Below, one piece after another: positions 13,895-23,936 of a DNA stretch of 64,000 nucleotides. The DNA comes from Lepidurus packardi. Its lineage: Eukaryota > Arthropoda > Branchiopoda > Notostraca > Triopsidae. Location of the stretch: positions 2,046,001-2,110,000 of the forward strand of contig JAKZAN010000007.1 in NCBI GenBank assembly GCA_023053545.1, given 5' to 3'. The notes beneath the pieces are model-generated. The model had not been told where the DNA came from. It did no database searches and worked only from the letters and a program-made list of their open reading frames with translations. Position numbers and translations under genes: made by a program. Each line of letters begins with the position of its first letter. The first letter of the stretch is position 1.

Positions 13895-14728
13895 GTGCGA
13901 AAAGCATGAAAAGTCCTTCAGAGGCTGGACGATCCATAACTCTCCCAGTGATACTGAGTATTTAACCGCGGTTGTGAAAAAAATATTGGAAAAATTTCGC
14001 AAGTAATGGGGGGGGGGGGGGACCCAGGGCTATAGTATACCTCCTGTACGGGATACCACAGTTGAAGAGTGCGTTTGTTTTTGGCGTGGGGCACTAATTC
14101 TAGGGTTCTTTTTTTAGTTACGAAATTTATTGAAAGCGTTTTTCTAATTTGGAGTCTATTAATTTTAATAGTTGGAAATTATTTGCATAACAGAGTGCAG
14201 TGGAAGCTGTCGACCAAAAGACAAGCCTCTTATATATTATATAAACAAGTGCCTGCCTGTCTTTGTCTTTACTGTCAAACTGCCTTGGAGTAATGAGTGA
14301 CTATCTGCGGCTTCGTAGTTTGGGTTGGTTCGGTTTATCTTTTTCCACAAATTCTTCGTTTCTTTTCTTTTGTACGTGTCAGTTTCTGTTCTGCTATCTA
14401 GTCTTACTTTCCTGCCGATTCTTCTGATGTAATGCAAAGTGATTCTCGTTTAACTATGGGACAAGCGCCTTCGTAATTATTCCTGAACCCACCCGAGTAT
14501 TGCGTCACAGCTGGGTGAAAAAAAAAGAAAGTTCGCTAAAAAGACCAATACTTGCATTATCGTAACGTCCATTAAGTTAGTAATTTTATCATTTTCATAC
14601 CCTCAGGCTCGTGCTTGCAAAACTTATTTACGCGGTTTCGAAAAGACTCGCTAGTACTAGAGAAAAGGAGAGCAGAAATGTACATGTATTCTCTATAAGA
14701 TAAACTGTCCTTACGTTAAATTTTTTTT
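13895..14728. other. Convergent intergenic region, flippase to SDHAF4
   Basis: These are the 3' flanks of two genes pointing at each other. A G-run near 14007-14020 and T/A-rich stretches are present. No coding exon, RNA gene or long repeat is recognisable. A discrete polyadenylation site was not assigned. Confidence 0.5.
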
Positions 14729-15265
14729 TCAAAAATCAGAAACTCGACCTTTCCTTTCCCAATCGCCGTATCGCGTAGGCTCTAGACCCTTAGGTCCCCC
14801 AACTTCTCCAGTGTGGGGGTTAGTACTGTTTGGCCAAGGTTTCAGCGGCTCTTTCTCCTGGTACGGATGTTGGCCTTCTTCGAGCTCATCTAATTTTCCT
14901 AAAAAGACACAAATGCTTGAAATCGCATCGATTATATAAAATGAAAAAGGGAAAGAATAGCTACCGATTGGTGTTTTCACTCGTTTCTTTGGGGCCTCTG
15001 ACGTAGTTTTGCATCCTTGTCCTTCTGTTGATGTATCCGAAGAATGTTTTCGAATGGCATTCAAACCGGGATCTTGGCTTACATAAGCTGCTCTGTTCTG
15101 AATGTGATCTGTATAACCAAAACTATAATTACTGAACATTTAGGGTGGAAATTATATCTTACTTCTGATAAAACTCGGTTTTATATAGCGCACACGTAAT
15201 CGGTTAGCTAATGTTGACATGGTCGTATGAAACATTAAACGTTTTATGGCAACTTTGTTTATCAT
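14729..15265 (-). CDS. SDHAF4: Succinate dehydrogenase assembly factor 4
   Basis: SDHAF4 is a mitochondrial chaperone that binds flavinylated SDHA and helps assemble complex II. Exons on the minus strand: 15163-15265, 14965-15108 and 14729-14898, with introns of 54 and 66 nt. Phases join and give about 138 residues. The C-terminus carries the family signature GGPKGLEPTRYGDWERKG followed by RVSDF and stop, preceded by a linker containing EKEPLKPWPNSTNPHTGE. The N-terminus is rich in Arg/Lys and hydrophobic residues without acidic residues, consistent with a matrix-targeting peptide. Three in-frame ATGs (15265, 15235, 15220) could start it. I chose the most upstream, since all lie in the targeting peptide. 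The gene is convergent with the flippase and divergent from threonyl-tRNA synthetase. Confidence 0.93.
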
Positions 15266-16489
15266 GCAATCCGGCAACGCTACTCGCCTAGTGGGCCGTG
15301 TTAAAATCGTTAGACCACGCCTATCAAAGGTAAGAAGCAAGCGTTAGCTGACATCTCTTGGGTAGAATTACAGTCAATTCTTTTGTTGTGTGTTGTGTGT
15401 TGCGGTAGATCTTCCTACTCTAAATATGGCGGATGTGGATACGGCAGCAGTGACAGACGGCGTGGCCAACATTTCTGTTTCCTCTCAGAAAAAGGCAGGG
15501 AATTGGGTTTAAGAATTTGCCTAATTACTCACTATGTTTATTGCCTTGACTCGCTTGGTTTGGGTTTCCCGACCGACCTGTTCCCTGTGCTCAGCTGCAA
15601 AGCATTGCATCCCCTGGAGAGCAAGTGCTGAGCAGTTTCGTTATTACAGCAGCATCAGGCGGCGGACGGTGACATCTTTGCTTTCATTTTTTATATAAAA
15701 TTAGTGTGAGCGGTGATAAGGTCAGTGTTATTTGGAAATATTGCATCAAAACCTGCAATATTGGTTGCATCGCAGGTGTACCACATGAGCTCAGTATAGT
15801 GAAAACCGTTAACACAAAAATGGTATTCCGGTCCGGACAAAACGCTATGTAATTCCATACAATTGTTTCCTTTTAACATGAAACAAAAACCACTTAACAC
15901 AAAAAATTTCGTGTCTTGGAGGAACGACAAGATAGTTTTGTTGCGAAAAAATACTTTTGGAGAACGAAATACTTTTGTCTACTTAAGACTCGTCTCTCTC
16001 TGTCAATGGGAAGGGTTGTAGAGCCTTAGCAACTGACCTTAAGTTCAAATCCCAAACTTAAGTTCAAATTTTCGTCTTTCTCGCCCCAACAGTCCGTGGG
16101 CAGTCAAAACATTTCATTTTTATTTACGGTCTGTTAAAATGCTTTAACATGTATTATTTGTGCTTTGAAATGTATAGACTGTCAATGTCCGAGTATAAGC
16201 TTGAATATTAACTCTGTTATCACGACAGTTTTTTATTAACTAGGTTTTTTGCATATATCTGTTAGCACCAATTCCTTTTAACACGAAAAAGTATTCCGGT
16301 CCCTTCGATTTGTGTTACGCGGTTTTCACTGTAGTTGCATCATGCAATTTTGTCGTCAACACTGCATGCTCTTGAGTTCTCACGTCTCGTCTCGTTCTTA
16401 ATTACCTATATCAGCATCGCACTGGACAGCAGTTAGACGAAAAGTATTGTATACTTAGGTGAACCAAACCATTGTATTTCTTCCTTAGA
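15266..16489. other. Divergent 5' region between SDHAF4 and threonyl-tRNA synthetase
   Basis: This presumably holds promoters for both flanking genes; no TATA box is clear. A 28-codon frame starting at ATG 15426 in good Kozak context (MADVDTAAVTDGVAN...) could be an upstream coding exon of the synthetase. Its only phase-0 donor is a weak GTTTAAG, so I do not call it. The region also contains a pogo-like MITE. Confidence 0.45.
15797..16331. mobile_element. pogo/Tigger-like non-autonomous DNA transposon (MITE)
   Basis: The left end reads TAGTGAAAACCGTTAACACAAA. The right end, reverse-complemented, reads CAGTGAAAACCGCGTAACAC. Together they form inverted repeats of about 20 bp. A TA dinucleotide flanks each end (15795-15796 and 16332-16333), matching the Tc1/mariner/pogo target preference. 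Internally, TTAACACRAAAA and TATTCCGGTCC motifs recur near both ends. No transposase is encoded. It probably lies in a 5' intron or the promoter region of the synthetase gene. Confidence 0.6.
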
Positions 16490-18905
16490 TGGGTGACAAA
16501 AAAGGTAAGGACAAGGAAGTCAAGTCCACCGTTTCGGAACTCAAGCCGTGGCCTTCCTATATTCAAGTAACTTAAGTAGTTAACGTTAATTTCGTGTGCT
16601 AACATTTTGCTTTTTGACAGGAAAGGATTGAGCTGTGGGATAAGTTGAAAGCCGAGTCCGATGCGGCCTTAGCAGCTAAAAACCCCCAGCCAATCCCAAT
16701 CACACTGCCCGATGGGAAAATTGTTGACGGCCAGTCTTGGCGTACTACGCCATACCAAGTTGCCCAAGGGATCAGCCAAGGCTTAGCTGACAGCGTCGTG
16801 ATAGCTAAAGTCAATGGCGAAGTGTGGGATTTGGATAGACCATTGGAATCGGCATGCAAACTGCAACTTTTGAAGTTCGACGACGAAGATGGTAAGCTAA
16901 TACATGTAACCCTTATTTAAACCAGCAATAATGTTTGAATTGTTTGTAGCCCAAGCCGTCTTTTGGCACTCCACCGCCCATGTACTAGGTGAAGCCATGG
17001 AGCGTGTTTACGGCGGCTGTTTGTGTTACGGTCCACCCATTGAAGGCGGTTTCTATTACGACATGTTCTTGGAAGATAAGCAAGTGTCCGGATTTGATTT
17101 CCCCGTCTTGGAATCCCTTATGAAAAACGTTGTCAAAGAAAAACAGGTCTTTGAACGCTTGGAAATCAGCAAAGAAAACCTGCTCAAGATGTTTGCATAC
17201 AATCCTTTTAAAGTACGGATCCTTAATGAGAAAGTAGACACACCCACCACTACCGCGTACCGCTGCGGGCCTTTCATTGATCTGTGCCGTGGCCCTCATG
17301 TGCGTAGCACTGGGAAAATAAAAGCTTTAGCTTTGACCAAAAACTCGGCCACGTATTGGGAAGGTAAGCAGGATGCAGAGTCCTTGCAGAGGATATACGG
17401 CATTTCTTTTCCTGACACGAAGCAACTGAAGGAATGGCAAAAGTTGCAAGAAGAAGCCGCTAAGCGGGATCACAGGAAATTGGGAAAGGTAAAGCTTAAT
17501 TACTAATTAATTACTGCTCTCAGTTGCTAACGAAAATGTCTATTTTAGGAGCAAGAGTTGTTTTTCTTTCACGAGCTTAGCCCTGGTTCATGCTTTTTCT
17601 TACCCCATGGTGCTCATATTTACAACACGTTGGTGGCGTTCATCCGCGAAGAGTACATCAAGCGCGGTTTCCAGGAAGTTGTCACTCCTAATATATACAA
17701 TGCAAAACTTTGGCAGACTTCTGGTCATTGGCAACATTACGCTGAAAACATGTTCTCCTTTGACGTGGAGAAGGAAACTTTTGCTCTGAAGCCCATGAAC
17801 TGCCCTGGCCATTGGTATGACAGTTTGAAAGGTTAAAAGATCACCCTCAGATTCATTGTTCTATAGCCTTATGTTTGACCATCGCCCGCGTTCGTGGCGA
17901 GAACTGCCCTTGCGTATGGCCGATTTTGGAGTTTTGCACCGTAATGAATTGTCGGGAGCGTTGACTGGTCTAACTCGGGTCCGTCGTTTCCAGCAAGACG
18001 ACGCGCACATCTTTTGCACCATGGATCAAATCCTCTCGGAGATGAAGAATGCCTTGGGATTTCTGCAGGACGTTTATGGCGTTTTCGGCTTCACTTTTAA
18101 TCTCAAACTGTCTACCAGACCTGAGAAGTACTTGGGAGAGTTGGAAAACTGGAATGAAGCCGAAAAGCAGTTGGAAAATAGCTTGAACGATTTCGGCCAG
18201 CCCTGGAAACTTAATCCTGGAGATGGTGCTTTTTATGGGCCTAAGATCGATATTACCATTATGGGTAAGTAACCTTTCGAATTGATTTGACGAGAAGCTA
18301 AGGTAAATTGGATGGTTTGGTTTAGATGCTCTTCAAAGGCACCATCAGTGCGCTACTATTCAGCTCGATTTCCAGTTGCCCCTTCGTTTTAATTTGAATT
18401 ATATTAACGAAGCGGGAGAAAAAACACGCCCAGTTATTATCCATCGTGCAATTTTGGGATCAGTAGAGCGAATGATTGCTATCCTAACAGAGTCCTATGC
18501 CGGCAAGTGGCCGTTCTGGCTATCCCCTCGTCAATGCGTGGTGGTCCCTGTAGGACCCATGTTTGATACGTACGCCCAACAAGTAATTACATTTGTGATG
18601 AAGAAAGGATTTCTATTAACTAATCCAACGTTCCTTCTAAGGTACGTGATCGCTTAGCTGCTGCCACGTTCCGCGTAACAGCTGATACAGACGCTGGCGA
18701 TACCATGAATAAGAAGATCCGAAATGCGCAACTCAGCCAGCACAACTTCATCCTAGTGGTCGGCGAACGGGAACAAAACTCGGGCACCGTCAACGTCCGT
18801 ACTCGTGACAACAAAGTCCATGGAGAGCATAGCGTTGATGCCGTCATTGAGCGTTTCCGCAAACTCACTACAGAGCGCGTGCTAAATAGTGAAGATGCCT
18901 TTTAA
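16490..18905 (+). CDS. TARS1: Threonyl-tRNA synthetase, cytosolic type
   Basis: Class II synthetase charging tRNA-Thr. Exons: about 16490-16566, then 16621-16891, 16950-17488, 17549-17814, 17867-18264, 18326-18582 and 18642-18905; about 690 residues. Order: N-terminal extension with [11 protein letters not shown] domain ([19 protein letters not shown]), editing domain with [17 protein letters not shown], catalytic core ([11 protein letters not shown], then [12 protein letters not shown], then [17 protein letters not shown]), and anticodon-binding domain ([12 protein letters not shown]..., [14 protein letters not shown]). The first exon fits the family only in a frame where ATG GGT GAC is followed by six A's. 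The sequence has five (16499-16503), which puts a TGA in the conserved frame. An upstream start or a one-base homopolymer deletion in the assembly would explain this. All other exons join perfectly. Confidence 0.93.
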
Positions 18906-20300
18906 AGGGCTTTGTCCTAGCTTTAAATTCACTTCCCAGCCATGGAAATGTACCTGGAGAACTGAAACATTCTTTCATCTCCAGCCGGCTACATTAGTGT
19001 CTTGGCTTTCGCGGATTCTGCTCTTTACTGGTCTGGAAGAGGTTTCGGTAATTTATTTGGGGTGAATTATTGTAAAGGGATGGCTCGCAATGAACACTTC
19101 AAAACAAAACTCTGAATCCGGTATTTTTCTTAGTTCGTTTCATATTGTTCCTTTCTAACTAGAAACGCGTTAAACGAACGCGGTAACAGTAATATAGGGT
19201 AATTTATTCTAGAACCTTTGGCAGACGTTTTCTTGCAAATCAGCCTTCAAATAAAACTGCTAGACCCACAATTTAACTTTGTAAATAATGAATGAAAGAT
19301 TTGTTTGATGCTTGATTTGCAACCTACGTCAACGCGTCTTAGAAAAAAATCTTCAACTTTACTGACCAAAAAACGAAAAAACTGCAAAAATTCCTGAAGG
19401 TAATTATCGGCGGCAGTGCCTCAACGGTGTCCAACATATGGTGTAATTCACGCCATCCTCGGTGATATTTCTGCCCACCACTTGAGTAATTCCAGTCTTT
19501 TATATATTATTTGAATTAAGGACTGTAAGGATCATTTGAAAATGTATCTTGTATGTTTGGGCTGTTAATACAAATAACTTTCTCTGTACCTAATAATTTT
19601 TTGACTCGTAAACAAGAATTACGTGAGGAATCGTCCATTTCGGAAACCACACCTCCCTTTCTAGCGGATTTTATGAAAAACCACGCAAAAATATTCAAAA
19701 TTTTCACTTTTATTTAAAAAATTACGAATAATACAAAAAGGACATTTTTGGAAACTAGATTTCACGGGGAACATTTTGGTACAACAAATTAAGAATTCCA
19801 GTGGGAAGCAAAACACCGAAAACTAGAAGAAAAGAGAAAATATCAGTACGCATGAAATCAATTCATAAACAAAATGTTTAAAACTTACAAATATGTGTGA
19901 ACTTTTCAAATATGTGTTAAATATGCGCTGCACTTTTCGCTCCTGAATACACTGGGATTTGAAGAAGGGGCATGAAGGAATCCCAAAGATCAGGCAAATG
20001 CTTCCACAGACGAAACTTCCATCCCTGCCTGGGCTGCGTTCTTCAGTAGAGGCTCCCCAAAACCCTTGACCACCCGTTAACCATAGAAAATCTTCGTTGT
20101 TACCATTAAAGACCTAATGACCCGGCAAAAAATTTCTCGGCTGCGCCCATGGTAAGTTCGGTGCCAGACACGGACCGCTCATGTATTGGCATGTCATTTT
20201 TTCCATGGAAATTTGTCTATATCATTCCGTAGTATATTCATAGGACGACCATAGATGTTTCATTAGTGGATTTTCCATAACATTTTTCTTCGTGGCTTTT
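18906..20300. other. 3' region of threonyl-tRNA synthetase and flank
   Basis: An AATAAA at 19250-19255 is a candidate polyadenylation signal, about 345 nt after the stop. Beyond it the sequence is AT-rich and non-coding. A segment near 20070-20165 resembles, on the minus strand, a diverged segment near 21630-21800: both contain a short ATG frame with A(D/E)KFFA, followed by a G-rich stretch. Confidence 0.4.
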
Positions 20301-20597
20301 CCATGTTCTCGTTTTCCATTGAAGACTTTTCCGTGTGTGAACCAATGTCCTCGTTTTCATTGAAGAATTTTCCGTGTGTTAACTGTATCCTCATTTTCCA
20401 TTGAAGACTTTTCCTTGTGTTATCCAAGTCCTCGTTTTCCATTGAAGAATTTTCCGTGTGTTTTCAAAGTCTTGGTTTTCCATTGAAGAAATTTCCGTGT
20501 GTTAACTGTGTTCTCGTTTTCCATTGAAGACTTTTCCGTGTGATACCCAAGTCCTCGTTTTCCATGGAATAATTTTCCGTGTGTTAACTGTGTCTAT
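20301..20597. repeat. Minisatellite, about 43-bp unit, seven copies
   Basis: The array is built from imperfect units of the form TTTTCCATTGAAGAMTTTTCC followed by GTGTGTTAACTGTGTCCTCG. Two unit types tend to alternate (GAAGACTTTTCC with a CCAAGTCC spacer, GAAGAATTTTCC with an AACTGT spacer), suggesting growth as dimers. There is no spacer diversity of the CRISPR kind and no coding continuity. Confidence 0.85.
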
Positions 20598-22098
20598 TAT
20601 ATATCATATACGCGGCCTGCGCTATATATATATATATATAGAATGGCAACAACCAAGACTTTTCGCCGCCCAGGAAATTAAAAGTTGCAGCAAAAGACCT
20701 AACCGGCCAACAACAGTTTAACTCCTGGCATACCTGCTCCTTCTGGTTCTCCTGATTCCCACATAAGGTAAGTGGCTACCTCCAAGTAGCAGAGTATCAG
20801 CTTAGCAGATTAAAGTTGTAAATTGTGTCGACTGCAAAGGATGATATAAGGCAGGGATGAAGTAGAGAGCACCCTTAACACCAACACATTTTTTTTGTAC
20901 TGGTGTTGGCAAAAGGCCTGACCAGCCTTTTGCCAAACACCACACTTAACACTTTAAACGCGCACTTGAATTGACTCCAGGTTTTCGAAGATCCAATTGG
21001 TAATGTTTTCAAAGATAACGCTTAATCCGATTGTCAATGTTCAACATGCTTGGTAATGTTTAGCTATAAACTCACTACTAGCTTTCACAACATCGCTGGA
21101 GAAAAGTATGTCTGCACTGATTGCTTGCTAGGGAGCAACTGACGTTATAGGGGTTCTTCAGGGTGCACATCCGTTCAAAGGCAACAAACTTGTGGATTCG
21201 TTCTCTTTAACCTATCCGGACACGGTTTGGTGTTTATACGAAAAACACATGCAGTGCTACGCAGTTCGATTCGGGTTCGTCAATCCATGGTAGCGAATCA
21301 GAGAACGGCTTGCCAAACCGAAACTTCTGGCGAATTCTACTACGACGTGGGTCGAGGGCCAGAACCGAGCCACTTCTTATGTCTTCGCTTTCTTCTAATG
21401 GATGGCATTTAACAACATAAAGGCACAATGTCATTGAGATTTTGTTAAGTAATAACGCAGGAGATCCAATGGATAGCCTATTTGAATAAAAACAACAACA
21501 CTAGTATAGAGAATTAAAAAAATTAAAAGTCAAAACTTACTCCGCTTCTTCATCATCACACCCGAATATAACGCCCCTTTCCTGCTGGTCCTCCACAGGC
21601 CCCACAATGCACCCGAACCACGCCCACCAAAACCCAGAAAATCTCCATTGCTACCGTTTAAGACTTAACACACTGAAAATGAACGGGCCTGATCGCGGTA
21701 TTTCCCAATACGGAATAGTAGCCAAACGGAGCTCTATCTCACGCCTATTAGACAATGACATCTGCAAAAAATTTATCCGCCCCGTCCATGGTACGTTTGG
21801 TTCATGGGTATAGTTCTATGGGGAGTCCATGTTACGGGCATCGCACGACCATCTCTTTCCCATGACTGCATTGTTCCATGGCCGATCCCTCTATGGCTTT
21901 CCCTGCTCTTGCAGACTATGGTCGCTTCTGCCATGGTTTGTGCATGCCCTTTTAGACTATGGGCGCTTCGGTTATGGCTTTCGCATGCCCGTTTCAGACC
22001 ATGCCCGGTTCCCCAATGGGGTGTGCATGCCCTTTCAGACTATGGCCGCTTCTCTTTTTTCTGGCCATCTCTTTTCCATGACTGCATTGTTCCATGGA
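20598..22098. other. Repeat-rich non-coding stretch
   Basis: It starts with a short TA microsatellite near 20622-20640. At 21848-21884 and 22066-22100 a CATCTCTTTYCCATGACTG motif is repeated directly about 217 bp apart. Between them TGCATGCCCTTTYAGACTATGG-type units recur three times. An ATG-initiated frame from 21829 runs into the retroelement tail, but its first 90 codons are repeat sequence and look fortuitous. Confidence 0.5.
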
Positions 22099-23324
22099 CG
22101 GCCTGGTGGAGCAGTGGATGTCAAGAGAAGGGAGTCGGACGATTGGGAAACTGTGGCACGGCAGATGAGCGAGAAGCGAGACATAACCGACCGAGAAGAT
22201 AAGAGTAATTTGCAGAGCCAAATTGACCAGATGCAGGATCAAATTACGACTTTACAAAGCGAAGCTGGGCACGTAGAAACTTCGTCCGAAAATCTGTCTA
22301 ATCAGGTCACAATTCTGCAGGCAGGGCTGCAAGAGAAGGAAAAACAATGGGTTGCCCTGACGCAAGACTTCGAGCGACTGCAGAGGGACTGCCGGAATTT
22401 GCAACAAGTCTGTAATCTGTTAGAGGAGGAAAAGGAAGAGTTAGAAGCCAAATTGGCAGCTTTGGAGTTGGATAAGGAAACATGGGAAGCAGATATTTTT
22501 CAATTGAAAGACCGCAATGCCATATTACAAGCAGAAATTGTTGGCTTGAAGGAAGAGTTTGCCCATAAGCGAGAAAGCGTGCCAGTACAGCAAGCCGCAG
22601 GACCGGACAATCGCATGGTGGAAGAATTGGAGCACTTGTTAGCTACTTCGAGGCAAGAAAGTGAGCGGTTGGCGGCTGAAATGCAAAGCGCCAAAGTCAA
22701 AAGTGCTAAATTCCTTCGGCAAGTCAAACAATTGCAAGCTGAGCGTGAGAAATTCAAGCCCCCCAAGCTGGTCGATGATCCTTTGCAGCAGTTGGCTCAA
22801 GAAGAAATGCAAAGCCAAATTGACCAAGCCAACCAATCTAGCAGTGCCCTCAAGGAGAAGTTAACGGCTCTTCAAACCGAACGCGACCGTTTGGCTACCC
22901 GAATGGATGTCATGCATACCAAGAAACGCTGGCGTGTGTTTCCGGCACACATTTCCCAACTAAGACCTTACCGAAAAGGTTATTACAGCGGCGACAGTGA
23001 AAGCCCGAAAGATGATGCCGATGACAGAGATTGCGAGAGCTCAGAGGGTGAGGCGGCGAACAAGTTAGAAGAAGAGCCTTTGACAGTCCTGGAAGGCATG
23101 ATGGAAAACGAAGTTCCGAAGAGTCGCTATCCACGGCGAATTGTTAGACCTCCTGATAAGCTGACTGATTATGTTGATTTGTGGTTTTGTACGCGCTTTA
23201 TTTACCTACCAGTTCCTAAATTGCCTGTGATTATTTAAATGACTTGTGTATGCAAAATTATTTAATGAAGAAACATGCAAACAAACCACTCGAGGACGAG
23301 TGGTGGTGGTCAGGAAAGGCCGAG
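22099..23324 (+). pseudogene. Truncated internal 3' part of the LTR retroelement
   Basis: This is the first of two apparently identical 1490-bp copies (22099-23588 and 25568-27057, LTRs included). It contains only the coiled-coil to C-terminal part of the element's second reading frame, lacking gag and protease. It directly abuts the 5' LTR of the complete unit downstream. The arrangement is a tandem in which two elements share one LTR, with the left one truncated at 22099. Confidence 0.75.
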
Positions 23325-23588
23325 TGTAGCGGCAGATGGCGTGCGAGAGGTAAGGAGAACGCGAGTGAAAGGCCAAGAGTCAGAGAGAGAGTGAGCGAGA
23401 GGAAAAGCGCGCGAGTGTAAAGGACGGAGTTACCGTTTTGATTGTTGTAGAAGCCCCGAGCTAAATCCCCACTTTAAATAAACTATCCTATCTAAATTAA
23501 GTTAAAACTGTGTACACCTTTTTCCCAGGCCAGTTTTCCTCCTTTTTAGTGTGAAATCCGTTAGTGTAAATCACAAATTTACGCTACA
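23325..23588 (+). repeat. 5' LTR
   Basis: 264 bp, ends TGTAGC...GCTACA. It contains an AATAAA at 23477-23482 and a T/C-rich 3' half. It matches 26794-27057 at an offset of 3469 with no difference that I could find. Confidence 0.85.
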
Positions 23589-23590
23589 TT

Positions 23591-23608
23591 TGGTGTCAGG
23601 AGTGGGAT
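23591..23608 (+). promoter_or_regulatory. Primer binding site, tRNA-Leu type
   Basis: TGGTGTCAGGAGTGGGAT begins 2 nt after the LTR. It is complementary to the 3' end of animal tRNA-Leu as I recall it (CCA plus ACAGTC acceptor plus T-arm), apart from about one position. Such a site primes minus-strand DNA synthesis. Confidence 0.75.
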
Positions 23609-23936
23609 AGAACGTGTCAGTGGCGCCCAGTTGCGTAATTCGTGATTGTAAAGGGTAGTGTTGCGAAAAGTTAAGTTGGTTAACTCCTCAAAATTGTTAA
23701 AATTCCGAAACTTTTATACGATTTCTCCAAAATTTCATTGTTGCCTAATTCGATCTAATCAAATTCCACTGTTGCGTAGTCCGGTGGCTCTTAATTTTTC
23801 ATTATTGCGTTGTGTGTTGTATGTCCAAAGAACAATTCAGTGTTGACGATCCTGCAAGTTCATTGAAACTTATTTCTCCAAAAGTTGATTGTTGTCAGAA
23901 TCTGTTTTCGAATTCCCTTTTTGTTTTTATCCCTGG

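Noticed and set aside
16005-16062. tRNA gene or SINE with B-box-like GTTCAAATCCC
   Set aside because: The A box is poor, no cloverleaf forms, and the stretch lies inside the pogo-like MITE.
20301-20597. Regular repeats that could suggest a CRISPR array
   Set aside because: The units are imperfect and contiguous at about 43 bp, have no unique spacers, and lie in an intron-bearing animal genome; this is a minisatellite.
21829-22098. ORF extending upstream of the retroelement tail
   Set aside because: The first 90 codons translate direct-repeat DNA and show no protein character; the join to the coiled coil is only an accident of the truncation point.
22500-22836. Minus-strand frames over the coiled-coil region and their copies at 25969-26305
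   Set aside because: They are antisense shadows of a low-complexity coding region and repeat exactly because the DNA is duplicated.
22099-23588. The 1490-bp repeats as a pair of very long LTRs
   Set aside because: The repeat starts without TG inside coding sequence. A true LTR with TGTAGC...GCTACA ends, primer site and purine tract lies within it at 264 bp.
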